Below, one piece after another: positions 15,648-24,573 of a stretch of 34,882 nucleotides of DNA (position 1 is its first letter; each line of letters starts with the position of its first letter). The notes beneath the pieces are model-generated. The model saw only the letters and a program-made list of their open reading frames with translations. It searched no databases and was not told the DNA's origin. The DNA comes from Anaerolineae bacterium (lineage in GTDB: Bacteria; Chloroflexota; Anaerolineae; Anaerolineales; Villigracilaceae). Made by a program: the position numbers and the translations under genes. The DNA lies in NCBI GenBank assembly GCA_022616105.1, contig JAKEFL010000150.1, positions 1 through 34,882 on the forward strand, given 5' to 3'.

Positions 15648-18083
15648 ATGGGGGTCACCACAGACCATTCCACTCCCGCAACATCGCGGTTACAAGAGCA
15701 ACTGACCACACAGCTTCCACTGATGTGGTTTTCGCTTGCGTTTCTCGCGGGGATCATTTTTGGCAGTTTGGTCTCACTGCCGCTTTGGGCACGGCTGGTT
15801 TTAGCAGGTGTATTTCTTGTTCTTGCTTTCGTCACACGCATTTTCCAAAAACAGTTTACTTTTCAATTTCTATCCTTCATCCTTCATCCTTTCTACTTCA
15901 TCCTTCTCTTTTCTCTCTTCCTCGGCGCGGCGCGTTATCAACTCTCCATTCCCAAATTTGACGCCTTCCATATTGCCTTCTTTAACGACCGTGACTTTGA
16001 CTTGCTTATCACAGGGACATTGATCGAACCTCCCGATTATCGTGATAACTATACAAACTTGCGTTTAAGCGTGAGCGCGGTGGATACAGGTGATGGCGAT
16101 CTTTCTGCAAGCGGTTTGCTCCTCGCACGAGTCTCAAACAACCAGACCTTCCAATATGGAGATATCCTGCGCCTGCGCGGAAAATTAGTAACCCCCCCAG
16201 AGAACGAAGAATTCTCTTATCGTGATTATCTTGCCGCGCAGCATATTCATTCATACATGTCCACTGCCAAAGTGACAGTCTTGCCAGATAAGGGAGGCAA
16301 CCCAATATCTTCCGCCTTGTATGCGATCAAAGAGAAATCACTCAACAATATCTATCGCATGTTCCCAGACCCTGAATCATCCCTGCTCGCGGGGATTCTG
16401 CTGGGCGTGGATACAGGTTTGACTCGTGAACTGCAACAAGCCTTCAAGAATACAGGCACCGCACATATTATCGCCATTTCAGGTTTTAACATCAGCATCA
16501 TCGCCGGGATTTTCTTCGCCTTCTTCAGCCGCTTCTTCGGTGAGCGTCGCGGCGCAGTCGTAGCAATCCTCGGAATCGCGCTCTATACATTTGTTGTCGG
16601 TGCAGATGCGGCAGTGGTGCGCGCCGCGATTATGGGAAGTCTTGCATTATTTGCAAAACAGGTGGGTCGCCGCCAGTTCGCGTTGAACACCCTGCTTGCA
16701 GTTGCCTTTGTGATGACTCTATGGAACCCATTATTGGTCTGGGATGTCGGTTTTCAACTTTCATTCTTTGCAACGCTCGGTCTTATCTTATATGCAGATC
16801 CATTTTCACAGTTTGCGGATCAGGTCATTAGAAGATATTTTCCAGCATCTACTGCTGAGCGTTTCGCCGAACTTTTTTCAGAATTCGTTTTGCTTACACT
16901 CGCCGCGCAGTTAACGACAATCCCGATTATGGCTTATCACTTCCAGCGCATTTCACTCGTCTCTTTTATTGCCAATCCGTTCATCCTGCCCGCGCAGCCT
17001 GCAGTAATGATCCTTGGCGGCTTGGCCGTCCTGCTGAGTCTGGTGTGGCTTCCGCTTGGTCAGATCGTGGCGTGGATCACGTGGCCCTTTGTCGTTTACA
17101 CGATCCGCATGGTGGAAATATTTGACCGCGTGCCGCATGGAACTCTTTTTCTTGGGAAGTTCTCCATCTGGTTTGTGATCTTGTTCTACGCGGCGCTTCT
17201 TTTCGTGACTTTTGGCGGATCCCGTTTAAAAGAGTGGTTCCAGTCTGCGAAACGGGATCAGCTCAAGGTCCCGGCGGGAAGCGGACTTGTCGTCCTGGCG
17301 TTGGGCCTGTTACTGATCTGGCGCGTCGCAGTCTCGATTCCCGATAGACTCCTGCACGTCACATTTTTGGATGTTGGTTCTGCAGATGCTGTGTTCATCG
17401 AAACGCCATCGGGAAAATTTATATTGGTCAATGGCGGACCCAGTGTGACGACTCTTTCAGATGAATTGGGGCGAAGAGTGCCTGCGTTCAATCGCAAACT
17501 GGACTGGCTTATTGTCGCCGCCACAGAGGAGGACCAGGTTGCTGCACTGCCGCGCGTGATCGAACGCTATCCGCCAGACGCTGTGTTGTGGAGTGGCAAT
17601 GAGCAGGGATCATTCTCTGCCCGCGTGCTGGACGACTTCCTGACGTTGCAGGATATTCCAGTGACGCTTGCCGAACCGGAGCAAGTGTTGGATTTGGGTG
17701 ACGGCGCGACATTGCAGGTGCTAACAACGGGCCCACGCGGCTCAGTGCTGCTGTTGGAATATAAAAATTTTCGCGGGCTTTTGCCGATCGGGATAAGTTT
17801 TGAAGCAATGGATGAATTAAGAAATGGGACCAGCGTTGGACCCGTGAGCGTGTTGTCGCTTGCTGACTCTGGATACGCTCCCTCAAACCCACCTGAATGG
17901 ATCACCAATTTGAATCCAGAGTTGATCCTGCTGAGTGTGGAAGCGGGAGACAGGGACGGGTTGCCAGATGCTGAAACGCTGGAGACAATCAAAGATTATT
18001 CATTACTGCGCACGGATGAAAGCGGCTGGGTTGAGATCTCTACAAATGGAGAACAGATGTGGGTGAATGTGGAGCGTCAGTAA
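15648..18083 (+). CDS. comEC: ComEC/Rec2-family DNA uptake protein
   Basis: GILLGVDTGLTRELQQAFKNTGTAHIIAISGFNISIIAG, GADAAVVRAAIMGSLALFAKQVGRRQFALNTLL, VWDVGFQLSFFATLGLILY; C-terminal MBL-like domain (degenerate). Confidence 0.94.
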   Translation: MGVTTDHSTPATSRLQEQLTTQLPLMWFSLAFLAGIIFGSLVSLPLWARLVLAGVFLVLAFVTRIFQKQFTFQFLSFILHPFYFILLFSLFLGAARYQLSIPKFDAFHIAFFNDRDFDLLITGTLIEPPDYRDNYTNLRLSVSAVDTGDGDLSASGLLLARVSNNQTFQYGDILRLRGKLVTPPENEEFSYRDYLAAQHIHSYMSTAKVTVLPDKGGNPISSALYAIKEKSLNNIYRMFPDPESSLLAGILLGVDTGLTRELQQAFKNTGTAHIIAISGFNISIIAGIFFAFFSRFFGERRGAVVAILGIALYTFVVGADAAVVRAAIMGSLALFAKQVGRRQFALNTLLAVAFVMTLWNPLLVWDVGFQLSFFATLGLILYADPFSQFADQVIRRYFPASTAERFAELFSEFVLLTLAAQLTTIPIMAYHFQRISLVSFIANPFILPAQPAVMILGGLAVLLSLVWLPLGQIVAWITWPFVVYTIRMVEIFDRVPHGTLFLGKFSIWFVILFYAALLFVTFGGSRLKEWFQSAKRDQLKVPAGSGLVVLALGLLLIWRVAVSIPDRLLHVTFLDVGSADAVFIETPSGKFILVNGGPSVTTLSDELGRRVPAFNRKLDWLIVAATEEDQVAALPRVIERYPPDAVLWSGNEQGSFSARVLDDFLTLQDIPVTLAEPEQVLDLGDGATLQVLTTGPRGSVLLLEYKNFRGLLPIGISFEAMDELRNGTSVGPVSVLSLADSGYAPSNPPEWITNLNPELILLSVEAGDRDGLPDAETLETIKDYSLLRTDESGWVEISTNGEQMWVNVERQ

Positions 18084-18137
18084 GAGCGGCGCTTTCTGGC
18101 TTGTCAGGTGTTATATTTAAGTCAGTCGTTTTTGCGT

Positions 18138-18164
18138 TCTGTCCGCAGTTGAACTGCGGACAGA
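18138..18164. repeat. 27-nt palindromic hairpin downstream of comEC
   Basis: tctgtccgcagtt-g-aactgcggacaga, 13-bp perfect arms. Confidence 0.8.
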
Positions 18165-18198
18165 GCCAACAGAAGTGTTTAATCAGAGGAGTTGGATA

Positions 18199-18600
18199 AT
18201 GAGCGAACTTATGATCACTACTTCACAGGTTCAAGGCGAGGTGTCGGTGACAATTTTTCACTTGAAAGGTCATCTCCATGGAAGCACTGAAAATCAGCTT
18301 CTTGACCGGGTTCGTCAATCTCATGAAGATGGGTCGAAACATGTTTTACTCGATTTGTCAGAATTGGATGTTCTCTCCAGCGCGGGCTTGCGCGCGATAC
18401 ACAGCATCTTTAATTTACTCACGCCGCCAGGCGATGTTGAGGTGATCCGCCAGCATCGCGAAGAGCCGTATAAATCCCCTTATGTGAAACTGGTCAGCCC
18501 AAATCCTGATATCTACTATATATTGAACATAACTGGCTTTCTGCAGAATCTGCTGATTTACAATAACATGGAAGCCGCAGTCAATTCATTTGCCGCGTAG
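18199..18600 (+). CDS. STAS-domain protein (anti-sigma factor antagonist-like)
   Basis: VSVTIFHLKGHLHGSTENQLLDRV...HVLLDLSELDVLSSAGLRAIHSIF; SD agagga upstream of ATG 18199. Confidence 0.88.
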   Translation: MSELMITTSQVQGEVSVTIFHLKGHLHGSTENQLLDRVRQSHEDGSKHVLLDLSELDVLSSAGLRAIHSIFNLLTPPGDVEVIRQHREEPYKSPYVKLVSPNPDIYYILNITGFLQNLLIYNNMEAAVNSFAA

Positions 18601-19707
18601 AGAGTTCAGCGCCTTTACGAATGTCCCGACCATTTTTTCGATATTGATTTCCTCCTTGACGATCCGATACGACTCTTCCCCCATCGTTCGCAGGCGCGCT
18701 ACATCCGATAGCGCGTCTTTCATTGTGGATAGAAGCGTGTCAAAGTCGTCAGGCGGGATCTGCCAGCCGTTTTCTTTGCGGACCAAATCATCCTGTGTGC
18801 CATCGCCTTGCGCGACGATGACAGGGAGTCCATAACTCATCGCCTCCTGCACAGCCAGCCCGCCGGTTCCAGGCAGGACGAAGAGGTCTGCTTCCGTAAA
18901 ATAAGGTTTTAGCTCAGCCCCATGCTTTGCTCCAACAAATTCTGTAGCCGGGTAAATTTCACTCGCGAGTGATTCAAGCGCGTCGCGTTCAGGTCCGTCT
19001 CCGACGATGACGAGGCGTGGCTGTGATTCCATTTCCGCGCAGGCGCCCAGCAAAAGATCCACATTTTTACGGAATTGCAGGCGCCCAACGAAAAGGATGC
19101 AAGGTTGAGCCTGCCCTGACTGGCGAAGCCGTGTCGAAGGGTTGAAAGTTTTTGGACGATCTGGCATGAGCCAGGCTGGCGCGGGAGAAACAGAATTATG
19201 TGCGACGAAAAGGTTATCCAGCGGAAACCCCTCTCTTGCATATTCGTCCGCGCCGCGCTGGCTGTAACAGATCATCGCGTCGAATTGCCTCAGGAAGGCT
19301 AGTCTTCCCTGCTGGCGCAAGCCGCGAACAGGTGGCGAACCCAATCCCCAGCCAATGACTGGTTTGTTTTGTTTATGCATCCACTTCACCGCAGAAGGTG
19401 TGGAGAGATAACGCGGATTGGCTTCCACGATCAATGCGTCGGGATTCCATTCTTTCAGCCAATCTGTCAGTCCGCGTTGATAACAGAGATAGAGTGAACC
19501 ACCAAACAAATGAATGTTGTGATCCAGCCTGTAATAAGTGATCCGCAATTTGTCGGTGGTGGTGATGCCTTCACTTCGTCTTGGCAAACCAGTAAACAGA
19601 CTCATCCCACCTTCGCAGGCAGAGTTGAGCAGTTCAAAGAATGGCACGCGATAATTTGGTAGCACACGTTGTTGCAAGGCAAGCTTGCCGTGAAAGATGG
19701 TTTTCAT
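18586..19707 (-). CDS. Glycosyltransferase family 4
   Basis: ILFVGRLQFRKNVDLLLGA, LVIVGDGPERDALESLA, ADLFVLPGTGGLAVQEAMSYGLPVIVAQGDGTQDDLV. Confidence 0.88.
   Translation of the reverse strand: MKTIFHGKLALQQRVLPNYRVPFFELLNSACEGGMSLFTGLPRRSEGITTTDKLRITYYRLDHNIHLFGGSLYLCYQRGLTDWLKEWNPDALIVEANPRYLSTPSAVKWMHKQNKPVIGWGLGSPPVRGLRQQGRLAFLRQFDAMICYSQRGADEYAREGFPLDNLFVAHNSVSPAPAWLMPDRPKTFNPSTRLRQSGQAQPCILFVGRLQFRKNVDLLLGACAEMESQPRLVIVGDGPERDALESLASEIYPATEFVGAKHGAELKPYFTEADLFVLPGTGGLAVQEAMSYGLPVIVAQGDGTQDDLVRKENGWQIPPDDFDTLLSTMKDALSDVARLRTMGEESYRIVKEEINIEKMVGTFVKALNSLRGK
19103..19147. repeat. In-frame repeat-like insertion in the GT4 inter-domain linker
   Basis: Minus strand cccttcgacacggcttcgccagtcagggcaggctcaacc encodes NPSTRLRQSGQAQP between the two GT-B domains. 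Confidence 0.6.
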
Positions 19708-21158
19708 AAGATCGGCTTGCAACGCGTGAATATGACCGCGTCCTTATCGCGATATTGTTCGCACCATTCGCCTGAGGCTTCAACTGCCTGCACGAGAATT
19801 AGCTGTGAATGTAAGGAGAGCAGCAATAAATTGATCCTGTCTTTATCAAGCAATGATTCCCATTGAGGTCGCGCGGAGGAGATCATTTGATACTTGCCCC
19901 AATGTTCGGGAGGGTAGGCGTTGAAACGGTTGTCAATCCATAAGAGACGGGAGGGTAACGCGAAAGAGAGATAGCTGCTGAATGTGTATTCCGCGAAAAG
20001 AGGTCCCGGTAGATCAGGATGTCCCTCAAGCCATTGAGTTGCCGCAATAGGCGTGGTTGCTTCATGGTAAGGAGGCGGGCTATCCTTCCACCAGGATTCG
20101 CGGATGCCGGGTAACATCATCAATGGTAACACCAGTATCAACCCTGACAGAATAAAGTTGAAAGTCGGTTTTGAATTTGCAGGGACCGACTCGCGCCTGA
20201 ATGACTTTAGTAGCTCAGTAAGCAAGGCTCCGCTCAATACTGTCATGATGAACATAAACCATATCACATAACGTAAACCCGAAAGAGCAAGCCACCCGAA
20301 GCCGAGGAACCATATCCATTCCAATGAAGATAAACGGCGCTGTGAAAGTGCAACAAGAGGAATGAAAAGTAAAAGCCAGCCAAAAAAGATATTCATCTGC
20401 CAGCCTGCATTTACAGGTGGCTGCCATTCTGTTGCATACAATTGATCGGAAGGGGAAGCCAGCATATCGGGAACAAACTCCCAGACAAATATACCGCGTG
20501 GATTGATGAATGTTGCTACAAGAGATAAGCCAAGCCAGATGGCAAGTTTTTTGCGATCTCCCGCGCCAAATATTAGAGCTGACCCCATCAAAACAAAAGC
20601 CAATATAAAAGAGCCATGCAGGTTTGCCCATAACAGGCTCGCAATTGGCAGTATCCATAGTGATTTATCGCGTCCATTGTGCCAATGCCATAACACGAAA
20701 AAGGTGACAGCAAACAACGGGTATGCAAATATCTGTGGCCGCATCGACCAGTTCATACTGCTGGATAATCCCAGAAGGATGATGAGAAGTGTAGCGAGTT
20801 TAGGTTCTGTGCCTGCATCATGTGTGAGCATCCAGATCAAGCCATAAGCAATGGCAATGGAGATTCCTCTTAATAGATAGGTAAGTGTCGCGCCTCCCGC
20901 ATTATGTGCCAGCCAGAAAATTACAGCTGAGAGCCAGGGTTGATAAAAAATTGGCCTGTCAGGATAGGTATAACTCAAGGTATCAACTGTTGGCACTGTG
21001 CCTGATTCGATAATGTCCTTTCCAATCCGCACATACCACCAGTAGTCATGAGGCGTAATCGACAAAAATAGAGCAATGGGCAATAGAACGAGCAGCGCCA
21101 GACTGAGCCAGAGAAAATCATAACTATGGGAATAGTGATTGCCCATCTGCCAGACCAT
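19704..21158 (-). CDS. Polytopic membrane protein, possible PMT/GT39-like
   Basis: 484 aa with about 10 hydrophobic segments; ITPHDYWWYVRIGKDIIESGTVPTVDTLSYTYPDRPIFYQPWLSAVIFW. Confidence 0.7.
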   Translation of the reverse strand: MVWQMGNHYSHSYDFLWLSLALLVLLPIALFLSITPHDYWWYVRIGKDIIESGTVPTVDTLSYTYPDRPIFYQPWLSAVIFWLAHNAGGATLTYLLRGISIAIAYGLIWMLTHDAGTEPKLATLLIILLGLSSSMNWSMRPQIFAYPLFAVTFFVLWHWHNGRDKSLWILPIASLLWANLHGSFILAFVLMGSALIFGAGDRKKLAIWLGLSLVATFINPRGIFVWEFVPDMLASPSDQLYATEWQPPVNAGWQMNIFFGWLLLFIPLVALSQRRLSSLEWIWFLGFGWLALSGLRYVIWFMFIMTVLSGALLTELLKSFRRESVPANSKPTFNFILSGLILVLPLMMLPGIRESWWKDSPPPYHEATTPIAATQWLEGHPDLPGPLFAEYTFSSYLSFALPSRLLWIDNRFNAYPPEHWGKYQMISSARPQWESLLDKDRINLLLLSLHSQLILVQAVEASGEWCEQYRDKDAVIFTRCKPIL

Positions 21159-21162
21159 TTGC

Positions 21163-21609
21163 CTATTTGCTTATTTGCTCACTTGGAATATGCGGCGCTT
21201 GCCAGGCTGGGGATTTATGTACATGGACGACTTTCCACGCGCCACCTTGTTTAATCATCACGCGGCTCTCATTATGAGATGCCACCTTCACACCTTCAGG
21301 AGATGCCGTGCTGATTAACAACGTATAACTTGCGATGGCTGTATCACCATAGACTTGAATACGCAGATTGGACAGATCGAATCGTGTCGGAGATTTCGCT
21401 TTGCCCTCCGAGCCAAAGACTGTGCCACGCTCGGCATTGGAGGTCATCATGAATTCGTGAAAGTGAAGCCCATCAATGCGATGAGGTGTGATCCACCATT
21501 CGTAGAGGGTCAGGTCTTCGGCGGTGGTTTCAGCGTAAGTCAATGTGTCATTATTCTGTATGGATTGTAAATGCTTTTTCAGAAATGTGATGATCTCATC
21601 GTTGGACAT
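21163..21609 (-). CDS. SnoaL/NTF2-like (DUF4440-type) protein
   Basis: MSNDEIITFLKKHLQSIQNNDTLTYAETTAEDLTLYEWW...IASYTLLI...SRVMIKQGGAWKVVHVHKSPA. Start at 21609. Confidence 0.82.
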   Translation of the reverse strand: MSNDEIITFLKKHLQSIQNNDTLTYAETTAEDLTLYEWWITPHRIDGLHFHEFMMTSNAERGTVFGSEGKAKSPTRFDLSNLRIQVYGDTAIASYTLLISTASPEGVKVASHNESRVMIKQGGAWKVVHVHKSPAWQAPHIPSEQISK

Positions 21610-21632
21610 AATGACTCCTGTTTCCAAATAAC

Positions 21633-21759
21633 ATCGGTGGTTGAGATGCAAGCAGTCAAAACCACCAGTAAGCAAAGGAATTTTGTTACAAGACTTCTTT
21701 TACTGCCATGCTGGTTTCGATATGGCGACGAGAGAGTATCGCCGCCTACTCAACCAGCG
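21633..21759. repeat. Dispersed palindromic element, family 2 (copy B)
   Basis: atcggtggttgag ... ctactcaaccagcg, same ends as 7002-7135. Confidence 0.72.
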
Positions 21760-21761
21760 GA

Positions 21762-22769
21762 TTATTCCAATAAAACCTTGAGATATTCATCCACCATTTT
21801 ATCCAAAGCAAATTCAGATTCAGCACGCTTGCGCGCGGAATTGCGAAAGCGCGTTTGATCTTCCAAAACCTCCGCAGCTGCATTTGCCAGCGTGGGAATA
21901 TCAGGTTTTTCCAGCTTCCACTCATTCGCGCCATAAGGAACGATTCTGCCGGCATTACCTTGAACGATCTCGGATAGTGAACCTGTATCGAAGCCAATCA
22001 CGGGCAGGCCACAAGCCAATGCTTCGATGACTGAGTTCGGGCATGGCGGATTTACTTCTGAGGAAAATAAAAGATGTGATGAACGCATGAGCCATGGAAT
22101 TTGCTCGCGAGGGATTGCGTTCATAAATTTGATGCGAAAAGCATTCTGGTGCTTCAATTTGTTTTGTGTATGAGAGTCTACGCGGCCAACAATAAATAAT
22201 TCGATTTTGAATTTATTTGAAAGAGCATGAGAAAGCTTGACGGCATGATGTAACCCTGAATCCAAACCACCAGCCAGACTTCCCTCCACGACCAGGAGGC
22301 GAATATGCTGAGATGGGCGTTCATGCAAACCATCGGGTGTGTATCTGCTCAGATCAACCCCGTTCAGAATCACTGATGAAGGAACGCGTGCAATGCCATA
22401 CCAGTCCTCCCACCAGCGTTTGATGAATTGACTTTGGTAAATTACGTGGTCAGCAAATCTTGCGCGAATGAAAGAGAGATTGGCATTTCCATAAATCGCG
22501 CGAATAGTATAACGAAACCCCGCCCAGCGAACTCGATGCACCCAGTTGATGCCATCGAGTCGCTGCACGATACGCGTCCCGCGCCGCCTCGCTTTCCATA
22601 ACGGAAGCAGGTTCTTCGTCCCCGCGAGAACGAGAATGGCATCCGCTCCTTGTGATGGATCATAGGTCACATCCACACCGCGCGCGCGCAATCCATCTTC
22701 AAACTTGAGTCGGAAAGATGCAACTCCAGCAAGCCCATCCACTCGGGGTACGATGCAAATGCGGGGCAT
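21762..22769 (-). CDS. Glycosyltransferase family 4
   Basis: VPSSVILNGVDLSRYTPDG, LLFSSEVNPPCPNSVIEALACGLPVIGFDTGSLSEIVQGNAGRIV. Confidence 0.9.
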   Translation of the reverse strand: MPRICIVPRVDGLAGVASFRLKFEDGLRARGVDVTYDPSQGADAILVLAGTKNLLPLWKARRRGTRIVQRLDGINWVHRVRWAGFRYTIRAIYGNANLSFIRARFADHVIYQSQFIKRWWEDWYGIARVPSSVILNGVDLSRYTPDGLHERPSQHIRLLVVEGSLAGGLDSGLHHAVKLSHALSNKFKIELFIVGRVDSHTQNKLKHQNAFRIKFMNAIPREQIPWLMRSSHLLFSSEVNPPCPNSVIEALACGLPVIGFDTGSLSEIVQGNAGRIVPYGANEWKLEKPDIPTLANAAAEVLEDQTRFRNSARKRAESEFALDKMVDEYLKVLLE

Positions 22770-22789
22770 GAGTTAATTATACTTTCCCA

Positions 22790-22913
22790 CGTCATTGCAA
22801 GCCGTCCTGAGCGGAGCCGCCGTTCCGAGCGTAGCGAGCGCGGCGCAGTCGAAGGAGGGCGAAGCAATCCCCAACATGATGTTGGAGACTGCTTCCCATA
22901 GGTCGCAATGACG
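22790..22913. repeat. TCATTGC-type palindromic element
   Basis: cgtcattgc (22790-22798) / gcaatgacg (22905-22913); internal ccaacat-g-atgttgg; shares gcgaagcaatcc with related copies. Confidence 0.75.
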
Positions 22914-22952
22914 TAATAAAGGATTCTGTGGTTAAATTGAACTGGAGGCCGA

Positions 22953-24350
22953 ATGACCAAACCCGATCCTGAATTTGTCGCCTTCCTCAGGGCGTATCCT
23001 GCATATCCGACCACAAAAGTTATTGACGATCTTCGCGCCGTTGAGTATGCCCGCCTCGATCTCGGTGGGCATATTTATCTTGATTACACAGGGGGCGGGT
23101 TATATGCCGAATCACAGTTGCGTCAGCACAACCGTTTGCTTGCTGAGCATGTCTTTGGCAACCCACATTCAAGCAACCCCACTTCATACGCGGCAACGCA
23201 GCTTGTGGAACATGCCCGCGAATATGTGTTGAAATTTTTCAATGCTGATCCTGATGAGTATCTTGCAATCTTCACGCCCAATGCAAGCGGGGCATTGAAA
23301 TTAGTGGGCGAATCTTATCCGTTTCCGGGCGGCCGTTATTTGTTGACATTTGACAATCACAACTCCGTGAACGGGATTCGTGAATTCGCGCACGCGCGCG
23401 GAGCAGAGGTGACATACATCCCGGTTGCATTACCCGATATGAGAGTTGACGCTTCACAACTGGACCGCGAGTTGGCGCGGCTTTCAAAGAACGGAAACAA
23501 CCTATTTGCCTATCCTGCGCAATCCAACTTTTCATCTGTTCAGCATCCTCTTGAATGGGTAGAGAAAGCCCATCAACAAGGCTGGGATGTTTTGCTTGAT
23601 GCAGCTGCTTATGTTCCCACCTGCCAGCTTGACTTGAGACAGATCAAGCCTGACTTTGTCCCAATCTCATTTTATAAGATGTTCGGTTACCCAACCGGGC
23701 TCGGCGCATTGATCGCTCGTAAAGAGGCTTTGGGGAAATTACACCGTCCCTGGTTCGCAGGTGGAACGATCACTGTGGCATCTGTCATGGGAGATAAATA
23801 TTACATGGCAGATGGCGCCTCCGCTTTTGAAGACGGAACGATTGATTATCTAAATATCCCCGCAATTGAAATCGGTCTCAAGCATATCGAGTCAATTGGT
23901 TATGATGTGATTCACGAACGCGTTCACTCGCTCACGGGCTGGCTGTTGGATAACTTGACTGCAATGAAACATGAAAATGGGGTTCCCCTTGCGCGTGTTT
24001 ATGGACCTATCACTACTGAGGGTCGCGGAGGCGCGGTAACAGTGAATTTTTATGATAAGGACAACCAGTTGATTTATCATCGCTTGATCGAACAACAAGC
24101 CAATAAAGCGAACATCTCGTTGCGTACAGGCTGTTTCTGCAATCCGGGTGCCGGGGAGGTTGCCATGGGGGTTTCGCGGGTGGAACTGGATGTGTGCTTT
24201 ACAAGCCCGGGCCATGAAGAACGTCTCTCCCAGGACGATTTCCGCATGTGTTTTGACGGTAAATCCATGGGAGCGGTGCGTATTTCCGTGGGCATGGTCA
24301 CAAATTTCAATGATATACAGGGATTCCTGTCGTTCGCGAGGGGACTATAA
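22953..24350 (+). CDS. Class V aminotransferase, molybdenum-cofactor-sulfurase (MOCOS)-like
   Basis: HIYLDYTGGGLYAESQL, ISFYKMFGYPTGLGALIARKEAL (PLP Lys), RTGCFCNPGAGE motif. Confidence 0.85.
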   Translation: MTKPDPEFVAFLRAYPAYPTTKVIDDLRAVEYARLDLGGHIYLDYTGGGLYAESQLRQHNRLLAEHVFGNPHSSNPTSYAATQLVEHAREYVLKFFNADPDEYLAIFTPNASGALKLVGESYPFPGGRYLLTFDNHNSVNGIREFAHARGAEVTYIPVALPDMRVDASQLDRELARLSKNGNNLFAYPAQSNFSSVQHPLEWVEKAHQQGWDVLLDAAAYVPTCQLDLRQIKPDFVPISFYKMFGYPTGLGALIARKEALGKLHRPWFAGGTITVASVMGDKYYMADGASAFEDGTIDYLNIPAIEIGLKHIESIGYDVIHERVHSLTGWLLDNLTAMKHENGVPLARVYGPITTEGRGGAVTVNFYDKDNQLIYHRLIEQQANKANISLRTGCFCNPGAGEVAMGVSRVELDVCFTSPGHEERLSQDDFRMCFDGKSMGAVRISVGMVTNFNDIQGFLSFARGL

Positions 24351-24402
24351 TCCTGAGCCTTACTTACAAGGAAATTCATCTACAATTCTTACGTAACCAG
24401 CC

Positions 24403-24430
24403 TTGACTTTCTCCCTTATTTGTGTATAAT
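24403..24430 (+). promoter_or_regulatory. Sigma70-type promoter of rpoC
   Basis: TTGACT (24403-24408) - 16 nt - TATAAT (24425-24430). Confidence 0.82.
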
Positions 24431-24450
24431 TTCCCTTGTTGGATGAATTA

Positions 24451-24536
24451 AAACTGAGTAAAAACATCGCAAGCGCTTGAGAGATACTCTCGAAGCGTTT
24501 GCTTTAGTTTGTCTCTGGCATAACCCAAACAGAGAC
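24451..24536 (+). promoter_or_regulatory. Structured rpoC 5' leader with two hairpins
   Basis: gcaagcgctt-gagag-ata-ctctc-gaagcgtttgc, flanked by aaact/agttt; then gtctctg(12 nt)cagagac followed by a T-rich tract. Confidence 0.6.
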
Positions 24537-24573
24537 CTGCTCTTTTCAATTATTTTGTTAAGGAGAGGACCTA

